This document shows, in pieces, positions 52,525 through 60,557 of a stretch of DNA of 64,000 nucleotides; within the stretch, counting starts at the first letter, position 1; each line of letters begins with the position of its first letter. The notes below the pieces were generated by a model that was given only the letters and a program-made list of their open reading frames with translations, made no database searches and was not told where the DNA came from. Source of the stretch: CAYZJV01 sp964473245 (lineage in GTDB: Bacteria > Spirochaetota > Spirochaetia > Sphaerochaetales > Sphaerochaetaceae); assembly GCA_964473245.1 (NCBI GenBank), contig CAYYOL010000005.1, positions 9,080 through 73,079 on the forward strand, given 5' to 3'. Made by a program: the position numbers and the translations under genes.

Positions 52525-54075
52525 TATATGTTCTTGCGCATATGTTCGGTTTGCGCTACGTCCGTATAGGTGTAACAGCTCACTGAGTGAATCAGCAGGA
52601 AACTTTTGCATGAGAGACGGTGAGACACGCCAACTCCAATTATGATTCCCGCAGGTAGATGGCGTATTCATGCGAGCCGAACTATCCAAATTGAGAATAT
52701 CTTGAAGTGGGATAATTACCGTTCGTGCGTGAGAGGCTATCAGAGTTCGAATCATCGACTCGACAACGGTATCTGCACTACAGGCAAGATATCTACAGAC
52801 TATGTATTGCAGGGAGGAGGGGATCGATAAAAACCAGCCGAGTGTAGTGTCGTTGTCGTGAGTTCCCGTATACGCTACGCATTGATAGGGGTAGTTGTGG
52901 GGAAGAAACTCATCGAGACCGTTCAAACGACCAAAGTCATCGAAGGTGAACCCGTATTGGTAGAGTTTCATCCCTGGAAAACCATTGGAATCACGCAACT
53001 CTTCAACACTGGGAGTTACCACACCAAGGTCTTCTGCTATGATGGGAATCGTTCCGAGGTGGGTGCGAATGGTTGCAAACAGATCTTTGCCGGGAACATC
53101 CACCCATCTTCCCGATTCTGCCGTGGTACTCCCCGCGGGAATCTCCCAATAGGCGTCAAATCCACGAAAATGATCGACACGTACAATATCGACACATTGT
53201 AGTGTACGTGAAAACCGTCGAATCCACCACTCGTACAGTGCCTCTTTCCGTGTATCCCAATCGTAGACCGGATTTCCCCATAATTGACCTGTACTGCTGA
53301 AGAAATCGGGTGGAACGCCTGAGACAGCAGAGAAACTTCCCTGAGAATCGGTCTTGAACAAATCTCTGTTACTCCAGGTGTCTACACTATCGGCAGCAAC
53401 GAAGATCGGCAGATCCCCTATGATGTGCAATCCCAGAGCATTCACATGAGCTCGTAAGTTCATCCACTGTACATGAAAGAAGAATTGCAGGACATACCAT
53501 TGTGCTATTTCGAGCCTATGGCGCTCTCTCAATGCATCCAGTGCACTAGAGTCGCGGTCAGCGAATTCCTGAGGCCAGTGGGAGAACCACCGTGCATCCT
53601 GATACAGCTCATACAGGCACATGAACAGGGCATAATCGGCGAGCCAATACGCTTCATCATCGCAGAATGTCTTGAAATCGCTGGCGAGAGCAAAATCCTC
53701 TCCAAGTGTGAGACACCGTTCGGCGGCTACTTTGAGTAGTGGCATCTTGTTGGCGTATACAGCTGAATAATCGACTCGATCGACGGCCGATTCACTGATC
53801 GAGGCAATCTCTTCACTGGTTAACAGATCCCATTCGACGAGTGTGCGAAGGTCTATGAACAACTCGTTTCCAGCAAATGTAGATCGAGCAGCATATGGAC
53901 TATTCCCATATCCGGTAGGACCGAGGGGGAGGATCTGCCAGTAGTCGAATCCAGCAGCGCGTATCGTCTCAGCCATTGAGCGAGCTTCCTTGCCAAGATC
54001 ACCAATTCCATGGGGGCCGGGGAGGCTGCTGATATGGACGAGCACACCGGCATGCCGGTCCTGTTGAACATTCAT
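52513..54075 (-). CDS. malQ: 4-alpha-glucanotransferase (GH77, amylomaltase)
   Basis: A 520-residue cytoplasmic enzyme that transfers glucan chains between maltodextrins and releases glucose. GH77 motifs are visible: SSLPGPHGIGDLG, WQILPLGPTGYGNSPYAARS, GDLPIFVAADSVD, the nucleophile Asp in VRVDHFRGFDAYW (about residue 293), the acid Glu in IIAEDLG, and AYTGTHDNDT. Length fits the bacterial family. Its start overlaps the stop of the LacI-type gene by 4 bp, and it ends the mal operon; the Zn/Cd ATPase promoter begins inside its 3' end. Confidence 0.95.
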   Translation of the reverse strand: MNVQQDRHAGVLVHISSLPGPHGIGDLGKEARSMAETIRAAGFDYWQILPLGPTGYGNSPYAARSTFAGNELFIDLRTLVEWDLLTSEEIASISESAVDRVDYSAVYANKMPLLKVAAERCLTLGEDFALASDFKTFCDDEAYWLADYALFMCLYELYQDARWFSHWPQEFADRDSSALDALRERHRLEIAQWYVLQFFFHVQWMNLRAHVNALGLHIIGDLPIFVAADSVDTWSNRDLFKTDSQGSFSAVSGVPPDFFSSTGQLWGNPVYDWDTRKEALYEWWIRRFSRTLQCVDIVRVDHFRGFDAYWEIPAGSTTAESGRWVDVPGKDLFATIRTHLGTIPIIAEDLGVVTPSVEELRDSNGFPGMKLYQYGFTFDDFGRLNGLDEFLPHNYPYQCVAYTGTHDNDTTLGWFLSIPSSLQYIVCRYLACSADTVVESMIRTLIASHARTVIIPLQDILNLDSSARMNTPSTCGNHNWSWRVSPSLMQKFPADSLSELLHLYGRSANRTYAQEHILTE

Positions 54076-55133
54076 ACTCTTCCAACGGCAGGTCCGAGGG
54101 ACTCCCGCTCCAATACCCGATAGGGTATGACGACATGATGATCGGTTACAGGTTCTCCCCGAATGAGAGCGAAGAGCATCTCTGCAGCCTTTCGCCCCTT
54201 TTCGGAAGCAGGTTGTCCGATGGTGGTCAATGGAGGGACCATGTACGACGATTCGACGATATTGTCGAATCCGATCACAGAAATATCATCGGGGACCGTG
54301 ACTCCCTGATCTGAAAATTGGAGCAAACATCCTATGGCGACTATATCACTCATGCACACTACACAGGTTGGTCGTTGTTTCGATTCAAGAATCTTGGTCG
54401 CCATGAGTCTCCCTTCGATCAGGGTACATTCAGATGTATAGATATTCACCGAAGGCATATCGAGTGACAGCCCGTAGGGTTTCATTGCGTCCTGGTACCC
54501 GGCGAGCCTCGCTTTCTGTATACTGTCTGGTGCGTGTTTCTCATATGAGACGTCTGCTAATCCGATAATCACAATCTCACGATGTCCCTGCGCGAGTACC
54601 AGACTCATGATATCCTTAGCGGCGCTCCTGTCGTCGATATTGACTGATGGCATATCTCGAGAAGGGACTCCATCCACTGTGACAAACGGGATGTTCCGGC
54701 CCCTGATGGAATCGACGATCTCCATATCGACACTCATGCCTTGTGTGATCAAGCCATCGACTGCCGCATGTCGAACTGCATCGAGCACACTCTCATTGAG
54801 CGGAGGAATCAGCGTGAGGGTGTTCCCGTACTTCTGGCATACCGATCCGATTCCCTCAACGACCTGCATGATATAGGGATTTTGGAACGAATAATGGATA
54901 TGTTGAGGAAGGAGGAATCCGATACTCTCATGCCGCTGTAAAGAGAATCTCCTCGCAAGTGGATCCGGGTAGTATCCGAGTTTCTCAGCAGCTGCATGGA
55001 TCGTTTCACAAGCCTGTTTTGATATCCTTGAGGGGTCATTGAATGCGAACGAGACCGCAGTCTTGCTATATCCGGTGATCCTTGCAATATCCTTAATGGT
55101 TACCCGCTTTCCGTTTTTCCTGTGTTCGTCCAT
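54072..55133 (-). CDS. LacI-family regulator of the alpha-glucan locus
   Basis: A 353-residue repressor. The N-terminal helix-turn-helix reads VTIKDIARITGYSKTAVSFAFNDPSRIS, followed by the hinge helix DPLARRFSLQR and a periplasmic-binding-protein-like effector domain (ESIGFLLPQ, ISVIGFDNIVES, TTIGQPASEKGRKAAEML). It is embedded in the mal operon between the amylosucrase-like and malQ genes, so it probably regulates this locus in response to a glucan-derived sugar. The AAACCGGTTT palindrome upstream of malE is the best candidate operator. Confidence 0.92.
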   Translation of the reverse strand: MDEHRKNGKRVTIKDIARITGYSKTAVSFAFNDPSRISKQACETIHAAAEKLGYYPDPLARRFSLQRHESIGFLLPQHIHYSFQNPYIMQVVEGIGSVCQKYGNTLTLIPPLNESVLDAVRHAAVDGLITQGMSVDMEIVDSIRGRNIPFVTVDGVPSRDMPSVNIDDRSAAKDIMSLVLAQGHREIVIIGLADVSYEKHAPDSIQKARLAGYQDAMKPYGLSLDMPSVNIYTSECTLIEGRLMATKILESKQRPTCVVCMSDIVAIGCLLQFSDQGVTVPDDISVIGFDNIVESSYMVPPLTTIGQPASEKGRKAAEMLFALIRGEPVTDHHVVIPYRVLERESLGPAVGRV

Positions 55134-55134
55134 C

Positions 55135-57030
55135 TCAGGTGCTCCTTGTCAGTAGCAATATCTCGTAAGGGCCCAGAATAACGGGGTCTCCTACGAGCTT
55201 GACGAATTTTCCCTGAGCAAGGTCTGTCCAGGAGTGTTCGCGTAGTATCGCGCTGCTCTTCGTATCGATTCGCACGGATTTTTGAAATTCGGTAAAATTG
55301 GCCAAAACAACGAGCACATCATCGTTCTCGGAGGTCTTTCGAGGAGATGAGAGTATACAGATTACCCCCTTGTCGTCGGTTACCACCGATGAAAGTCGGT
55401 GCTCTGAGCCCATTGCTCGTTGTCCTTTCCGAATATTGATATACCGGTGTATTCTTCTGAAGACCTGTGATCCGGGAATGCTGAGATCGCCCCTTCTACT
55501 CGCTGCCGCCCAGTCGAATGGTTGCCTATGCAGATATCTACTGTCGCGAGCCTTATGCATATCATAGATATAGGAGTAGTCATTAAGCTGACCGATCTCA
55601 TCTCCGCTGTACAAGACAGGAATGCCGTTTGTTGCCATGCAGAAGGTATGAAGCAGCACGATCCGTTTCATGGCAAGTTCCTGTTGATACTCATCGCGTT
55701 CAGTCAGGCCTTTCTCAAGTCCACAGAGTGAAGCACAAGTGCCACAGTTTCGTGCATCGAGCGTCTTGGGATCGGACTCGTACAGCTCACCTCTGCTAAA
55801 GCTTCCAGGATAGCTGCCAAGATAGAAGTTGATGAGAAAACGCTTGTGTTGGAATGGATCGAATCCCAGCTCTCTCGCTTTCTCCTCATTGAAGCCCCAT
55901 CCAATATCGTCGTGGCATCGGGCATAATTCACCCAACAGGCCCCACTGGGAATGTTATCGGGAATTCCCTCGACGAGCGATGCAAGCATTCTCGTGTCCC
56001 TTGTTGCCAGACTGTTCCAGAGCTCCACCATAAGCGTTACATTGTACAAAAGATGGCACTCGGGAGATTGCTCAGTACCGAAGTAGGGGGCCACCTCCTG
56101 TGGTGCCATAACGACTTCACCTTTGATGATCGACCCTGGCGCTACGATCTCGAGAATCAATCGGAACATACGTAGAATGGTGTGCACCTGGGGGAGGTTC
56201 CTGCTGCTCGTTCCCCACTCTTTCCAGATATAGGGGATGGCGTCGAATCTGAAGACGTCGACGCCTCTGTTTGACATGTGCAGCAGGGCAGACGCCATTT
56301 CGATAAAGACATCGGGGTTTCGGTAGTTCAAGTCCCACTGGTAGTGGTTGAATGTTGTGAGAACCCAGCTCTCCATATGGGCATTGTAGGTGAAGTTGCC
56401 CGGAGCAAGTACCGGGAAAACCTCATTCACCGTCTTTTCATATGCATCGGGCATGCTTCTATCTTTGAAGATGAAATATCGTGAAAGGTAGGTAGGATCA
56501 CCATCCCGAGCGGCAACAGCCCAAGCATGTTCATCCGAAGTGTGATTCAGTACAAAGTCGAGGCAGATGCTGATACCACGTGCATGACACGCTTCGGTGA
56601 AACGGTCGAACTCCTCATCGGTTCCGAATCGTTCATCGATCGATGTAAAATCGCTTACAGCATATCCACCGTCATTGAGTGTGTCAGGCATGGTGAAGAC
56701 TGGCATGATATGGAGATAGGTGACTCCCAGCTCCTCAAGATAATCGATTCTTGCAGGCATGCTCGCGAATGTTTCGGAGAAATTATCCACATAGAGCATC
56801 ATACCGACCATATGCGACATCTGGTACCAGTGAGGATTCTCTAATCTTTGTTGATCGAGATTAATCATGGTATCGGGTCGTGCAGACCATTTCAGTTTGA
56901 GCATCTCCTCTAGTCGGGCAAACGATTCGTCTCCGTACAGCGAGGCATACAAAGAACGCAACTCGTCTCTATTGTCTGCGAGTCTGTTGAGAAATCCTTT
57001 CTGCTGTTCAGATCCAGGTTTGCTGCTCAT
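55135..57030 (-). CDS. Amylosucrase-like glycoside hydrolase family 13 enzyme
   Basis: A 631-residue GH13 protein that aligns best in memory with amylosucrases (GH13_4), which build alpha-1,4-glucan from sucrose and release fructose. Matching regions: HMVGMMLYVDNFS, YLHIMPVFTMPD and NDGGYAVSDF, DFVLNHTSDEHAW, the RSMPDAYEKTVNEVFP segment, nucleophile Asp in DVFRFDAIPYIW, acid Glu in IKGEVV, and CHDDIGW. There is no signal peptide. Other GH13 specificities (sucrose hydrolase, glucosyltransferase on maltodextrin) remain possible. The start is uncertain: ATG at 57030 or an in-frame GTG at 57039 overlapping malG. Confidence 0.85.
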   Translation of the reverse strand: MSSKPGSEQQKGFLNRLADNRDELRSLYASLYGDESFARLEEMLKLKWSARPDTMINLDQQRLENPHWYQMSHMVGMMLYVDNFSETFASMPARIDYLEELGVTYLHIMPVFTMPDTLNDGGYAVSDFTSIDERFGTDEEFDRFTEACHARGISICLDFVLNHTSDEHAWAVAARDGDPTYLSRYFIFKDRSMPDAYEKTVNEVFPVLAPGNFTYNAHMESWVLTTFNHYQWDLNYRNPDVFIEMASALLHMSNRGVDVFRFDAIPYIWKEWGTSSRNLPQVHTILRMFRLILEIVAPGSIIKGEVVMAPQEVAPYFGTEQSPECHLLYNVTLMVELWNSLATRDTRMLASLVEGIPDNIPSGACWVNYARCHDDIGWGFNEEKARELGFDPFQHKRFLINFYLGSYPGSFSRGELYESDPKTLDARNCGTCASLCGLEKGLTERDEYQQELAMKRIVLLHTFCMATNGIPVLYSGDEIGQLNDYSYIYDMHKARDSRYLHRQPFDWAAASRRGDLSIPGSQVFRRIHRYINIRKGQRAMGSEHRLSSVVTDDKGVICILSSPRKTSENDDVLVVLANFTEFQKSVRIDTKSSAILREHSWTDLAQGKFVKLVGDPVILGPYEILLLTRST

Positions 57031-57038
57031 ACGGTCCA

Positions 57039-57923
57039 CTACGATTTGATGGCTCCTTCAGTTATCCCTTTAACAATGTATTTTTGCAGGAATAGGAAGA
57101 TTATGACAATAGGGACAATAGTTACAAGGACCGAAGGAAAAATCAACTCCCATGGATTGCCGAATTGACCTGCAAGAATTCGTGCGAAGTAGAGTTCCAA
57201 CACGAGAGTCTTTGTCGTGGAGTTGCCGATTACGAGGAACGGAAGGAGGTAGTCGTTCCAGATCCACATGGAGTTCAGTACAATGACCGTCACGGTAATC
57301 GATGAGAGCAGCGGAAGCACAATATGCGAGAAAAGCTGAATGATATTGCACCCATCGATGATTCCAGCCTCCTCGATCCCTTTCGGCACCCCCTTCACGA
57401 AACCATGGTAGAGAAAGACCGACATGCTTAGCCCAAAGCCTCCGTACATGAAAACGAGACCATAGACATTTTTCAGTCCGAGCGTGTCGAAGAATTGAAT
57501 CAACGGGTACATGATAGCCTGAAAAGGTATCAACATGGCTGCAACAAATGCCATGAATATGACTTGAGACCATTTGGTCTTATTTCTCACCAGAATCCAT
57601 GCTCCAACGGAAGATATGAGCACTATGAGCGCCACGGAGAAGAAGGTTATGAAAAACGTGATCGCAAGAGATCGAAAGAAGTGAATCTGTTCGATCGCAT
57701 TCTTGATATACTCGAATGAGTACGAAGTAGGCGGCCCCAACGGATCGCGTATGATCTCGGCTTGTCCTTTGAATGAATTGGTGAACAGGAACCACAAAGG
57801 GGCTAGGGTGTAGAGTGTGATGATGATCAGAACCACATAGACCAATCCTTGCTGTATCCGTTTTCTGCGGAAATAGTTGATATCTCCTGCAACTGAAATG
57901 TCTCGTCCTTGGTATGGTGTCAT
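57039..57923 (-). CDS. malG: ABC sugar permease, MalG type
   Basis: A 294-residue inner-membrane permease with six hydrophobic helices. The EAA loop that contacts the ATPase is EEAGIIDGCNIIQLFSHIVLPLL (about residues 190-212). With MalF and the binding protein it should import alpha-glucosides or maltodextrins. It starts just after the malF stop. There is no ATPase (MalK/MsmX-type) gene in this window, so a shared ATPase encoded elsewhere is inferred. The symbol marks position and family, not proven specificity. Confidence 0.88.
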   Translation of the reverse strand: MTPYQGRDISVAGDINYFRRKRIQQGLVYVVLIIITLYTLAPLWFLFTNSFKGQAEIIRDPLGPPTSYSFEYIKNAIEQIHFFRSLAITFFITFFSVALIVLISSVGAWILVRNKTKWSQVIFMAFVAAMLIPFQAIMYPLIQFFDTLGLKNVYGLVFMYGGFGLSMSVFLYHGFVKGVPKGIEEAGIIDGCNIIQLFSHIVLPLLSSITVTVIVLNSMWIWNDYLLPFLVIGNSTTKTLVLELYFARILAGQFGNPWELIFPSVLVTIVPIVIIFLFLQKYIVKGITEGAIKS

Positions 57924-57924
57924 A

Positions 57925-58836
57925 TCACAGCTCCAATTCACGCTTTTTCGTAACATACACCTGCGTGAGGGTGATCACTGCAACGAGCAGGAAGAATATC
58001 ACTGCCTGAGCCTGCGCTTTCCCGTAATCTGGAGGCGTCGTGTCCCTTACCGTTCTCAGTATCTGCATGGCAAGCAATCTGGTATTGAACTCTCCATCGG
58101 TCAATGCGACGTTCTGGTCGAGCAGTTTGAACGAGTTGCTCAGAGTGAGGAAGAACACCACAGTGAAAGATGGCATAAGCATGGGGACGGTTATCGACCG
58201 GAATGTTCTCATGGGGGATGCGCCATCGATACTGGCTGCTTCGTAGTAGTCTCGTGAAATATTTCCAAGTCCTGCGATATAGATAATCATCATGTAGCCA
58301 CCGAACTGCCAGGCATTCAAGATAACGAGCGCAAATAGTGCCTTCGTAGAGTTCTGTGTCATGTACCTAAGAAATGGTATATGGAGCAGTCCCTCGGGAC
58401 TGAACAAAATATTGGTGAATACAATCTGAAATATGAACTGCCAGATAAACCCGAGCGCTAGCCCGCCTAACATGTTCGGAAGGAAGAATACCGTTCTGAA
58501 CAATCCTGCACCTCTGTTCACTTTTGTGACCAGAAGAGCCAGTCCCAGTCCAACGAAATTCACCACGACCACTGCTACAAGCGTATACTGCACCGTATAG
58601 ATCAGTGCTCGAACAAATCGCTGATCCTGGAACGCATTTCGGTAGTTTTCGAAACCGACGAATGAGGAGAACACCGACTGTGCCCGAACCCCTGTATCTG
58701 GATCGAAATAGTAGGTTCCTCTCCAAGCGAGAAATGAATTCAGGACACCTACGATGAAAGGGAACAAGATCACCAGTAGAAAAAGGATGATCGCCGGTGT
58801 GAGGAGCGGCCAGAACCACTTTTTATAGAAGTCCAT
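57925..58836 (-). CDS. malF: ABC sugar permease, MalF type
   Basis: A 303-residue inner-membrane permease of the carbohydrate-uptake-1 family. It starts with a short cytoplasmic stretch and the first helix (LLTPAIILFLLVILFPFIVGVL), and has an EAA loop in DYYEAASIDGASPMRTFRSITVPML (about residues 205-229). It lacks the long periplasmic P2 loop of E. coli MalF. A stable hairpin separates it from malE upstream. I chose the ATG MDFYKKWFW over a longer frame that enters this hairpin. Confidence 0.88.
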   Translation of the reverse strand: MDFYKKWFWPLLTPAIILFLLVILFPFIVGVLNSFLAWRGTYYFDPDTGVRAQSVFSSFVGFENYRNAFQDQRFVRALIYTVQYTLVAVVVVNFVGLGLALLVTKVNRGAGLFRTVFFLPNMLGGLALGFIWQFIFQIVFTNILFSPEGLLHIPFLRYMTQNSTKALFALVILNAWQFGGYMMIIYIAGLGNISRDYYEAASIDGASPMRTFRSITVPMLMPSFTVVFFLTLSNSFKLLDQNVALTDGEFNTRLLAMQILRTVRDTTPPDYGKAQAQAVIFFLLVAVITLTQVYVTKKRELEL

Positions 58837-58882
58837 ATATATTCTCCTTATAGTATAGTGGTCTTCAGTATACACGAAGAGC

Positions 58883-58907
58883 CCGCGACGCATAGAAGTG
58901 GTCGCGG
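58883..58907 (-). terminator. Intercistronic hairpin between malE and malF
   Basis: A 7-bp GC stem (CCGCGAC with GTCGCGG) and an 11-base loop, with no strong T run. Such hairpins often protect the binding-protein mRNA or partly terminate transcription, giving more binding protein than permease. Confidence 0.55.
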
Positions 58908-58927
58908 ACTTTCTTACCGGTAGGAGA

Positions 58928-60403
58928 TCAGTTCAGGTCCTTCCAGCTCTGTATCGCGTAATCTACGATAGCCTGATGATCCTGTGCTGTCCAATTCGCT
59001 TTGGTCAGATACTGTTCCATGAGTCTCAGACCAACGACATCACCTGACCATGTAGCAGGAGCTCCATGATACGGGGCGGCAATGATGTTGCCAGACTTGA
59101 TGTAGTCGAGAATCGAGTTTCCGAGACTGTTAGGCAGTTCTGTCGTAGCAGGATCTGCGTTGTAGGGGATGAAGTTGAACTCTTCGATGACATACTTTTT
59201 TCCAGTCTCACTGGTGTTGAGCCAGATGAGGAAATCCATGGCAAGCTGCTGCTCTTTATCACTGACCATACTGTTGATGGCATAGTAGTTAGGCACGAAG
59301 ACTGGGATAGAAGAATTCAATTTTTCCACGGACATGCCGGGAAGTGTCACATCGGCTGCCTGGAATGGCATCTTCACGGGGATGAAATCGAGTCTGGCTG
59401 CCTGTTGTGGGTTCACATTGGCGATGTTGCCGTAGGCCCAGTTGCCCTGCTTGAAAAAGACTGCCTTGCTGTCAGCGAAAATCTGAACAGCCTGATCGTA
59501 ACCGAAGTTTGCAGATGAGACGAAGTCCTGACTTCTTCTTGCCGCACCATTCATGCCTGCTAGGTAGGATGTCTTCAAATCAAGTGCCTTCGCATACGCC
59601 ATAAGTGGCCCGCGGAGAGAATCGATCTGTGCTTCGGTAGCCTCTGCGGCGGCATTGGGTCCATCGAACACTGCATTCAACGGGACATTGATGAAGTGGT
59701 CTCCGTAGGTCCATTTCTCAGCACCCATGACGGCGAATACACCATTGAGTTTCTGAGCGAGTCCGGTCTTGTTGGCAGCAAGTGCATAGCGATTGCCGTT
59801 CAGTGTAACCGTTGCTGCGGTATTTCTCTTGATGTATGAGTCTAGAGCTTTCACGAGGGCTTCCCACTCAGCATAGGAGGCAGCTTTCGTATCTTCGATG
59901 AACGCATCCACCTTATTGCTACCGAATAGGTCTGCAACCATCTGTCGGTCGACTATGAAACCATAACCTTCGACGTTGTAGGGGACACCGAAGCTGTTCT
60001 TGCCATCGTTAGTAAGTCTCAACGAAGGGGAGATTCCCGAAGCAAAATCCTTGAAACTCTGGTACGAGACGGTGTTCAGATCTACCACAAAACCACCCTG
60101 GTACCATTCAATCAGCTCTTTTACGCCCTGAATGGAGAATATTGATGGCTTACTGCTCGAGTTCATCTCGGCACGGAGTGTCTCCATGTGATCCTGTCCG
60201 CTACCGATCGAGAATGTCTTGACTCTCACCCCAGTTTCAGCTTCGTAGGCTTTTGCCATATCTGCAAACTGAGCTGCATTCTCTCCCTTGGAATTGTAGA
60301 TGTAGATGTCGTATCCTTTGTCTGCTTCTGCAGCTCCACCAGCGAATAGTGTCGCAGAAACTGTTACCAGGATAACGAGTAGTACAACGAGATTCTTTTT
60401 CAT
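58928..60403 (-). CDS. malE: Carbohydrate ABC transporter substrate-binding protein
   Basis: A 491-residue periplasmic binding protein (family 1). The signal peptide is MKKNLVVLLVILVTVSATLFAGGAAE, with cleavage near the AGGAAE end. The mature protein begins YDIYIYNSKGENAAQF and contains PSIFSIQGVKEL, GVPYNVEGYGFIVD and the late-domain IPVFVPNYYAINSMV. The companion amylase, amylosucrase and malQ genes point to an alpha-glucan ligand. The start is the ATG behind GAGGAG; the longer frame to 60532 crosses its own promoter. Confidence 0.9.
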   Translation of the reverse strand: MKKNLVVLLVILVTVSATLFAGGAAEADKGYDIYIYNSKGENAAQFADMAKAYEAETGVRVKTFSIGSGQDHMETLRAEMNSSSKPSIFSIQGVKELIEWYQGGFVVDLNTVSYQSFKDFASGISPSLRLTNDGKNSFGVPYNVEGYGFIVDRQMVADLFGSNKVDAFIEDTKAASYAEWEALVKALDSYIKRNTAATVTLNGNRYALAANKTGLAQKLNGVFAVMGAEKWTYGDHFINVPLNAVFDGPNAAAEATEAQIDSLRGPLMAYAKALDLKTSYLAGMNGAARRSQDFVSSANFGYDQAVQIFADSKAVFFKQGNWAYGNIANVNPQQAARLDFIPVKMPFQAADVTLPGMSVEKLNSSIPVFVPNYYAINSMVSDKEQQLAMDFLIWLNTSETGKKYVIEEFNFIPYNADPATTELPNSLGNSILDYIKSGNIIAAPYHGAPATWSGDVVGLRLMEQYLTKANWTAQDHQAIVDYAIQSWKDLN

Positions 60404-60500
60404 ACCATACTCCTCTCTTTGTGTATATTCGGGATTCTCACTGAATCCACTGTCTACGGAAAACTTGTGGTTGACTGATTGATCGCCTTCTTTCATACTC

Positions 60501-60529
60501 ATGGTAAACCGGTTTTCTAAACCGGTCAA
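60501..60529 (-). promoter_or_regulatory. malE operon promoter
   Basis: On the minus strand TTGACC (60524-60529), 17 bp, then TACCAT (60501-60506), nearly identical to the promoter of the EF-G-like gene. About 98 bp of leader precede the malE ATG. Confidence 0.6.
60506..60528. promoter_or_regulatory. Candidate LacI-type operators in the malE/amylase divergent promoter region
   Basis: AAACCGGTTT (60506-60515) is a perfect palindrome, and an imperfect copy AAACCGGTCA lies at 60519-60528. They fill the spacer of the malE promoter and would also lie close to the divergent amylase promoter (TATTAT at 60534-60539). Palindromes centred on CG are typical LacI-family operators, and a LacI-family gene lies in the operon. 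Confidence 0.6.
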
Positions 60530-60557
60530 CAATTATTATTTTTGCCGAGGTCTAAGC

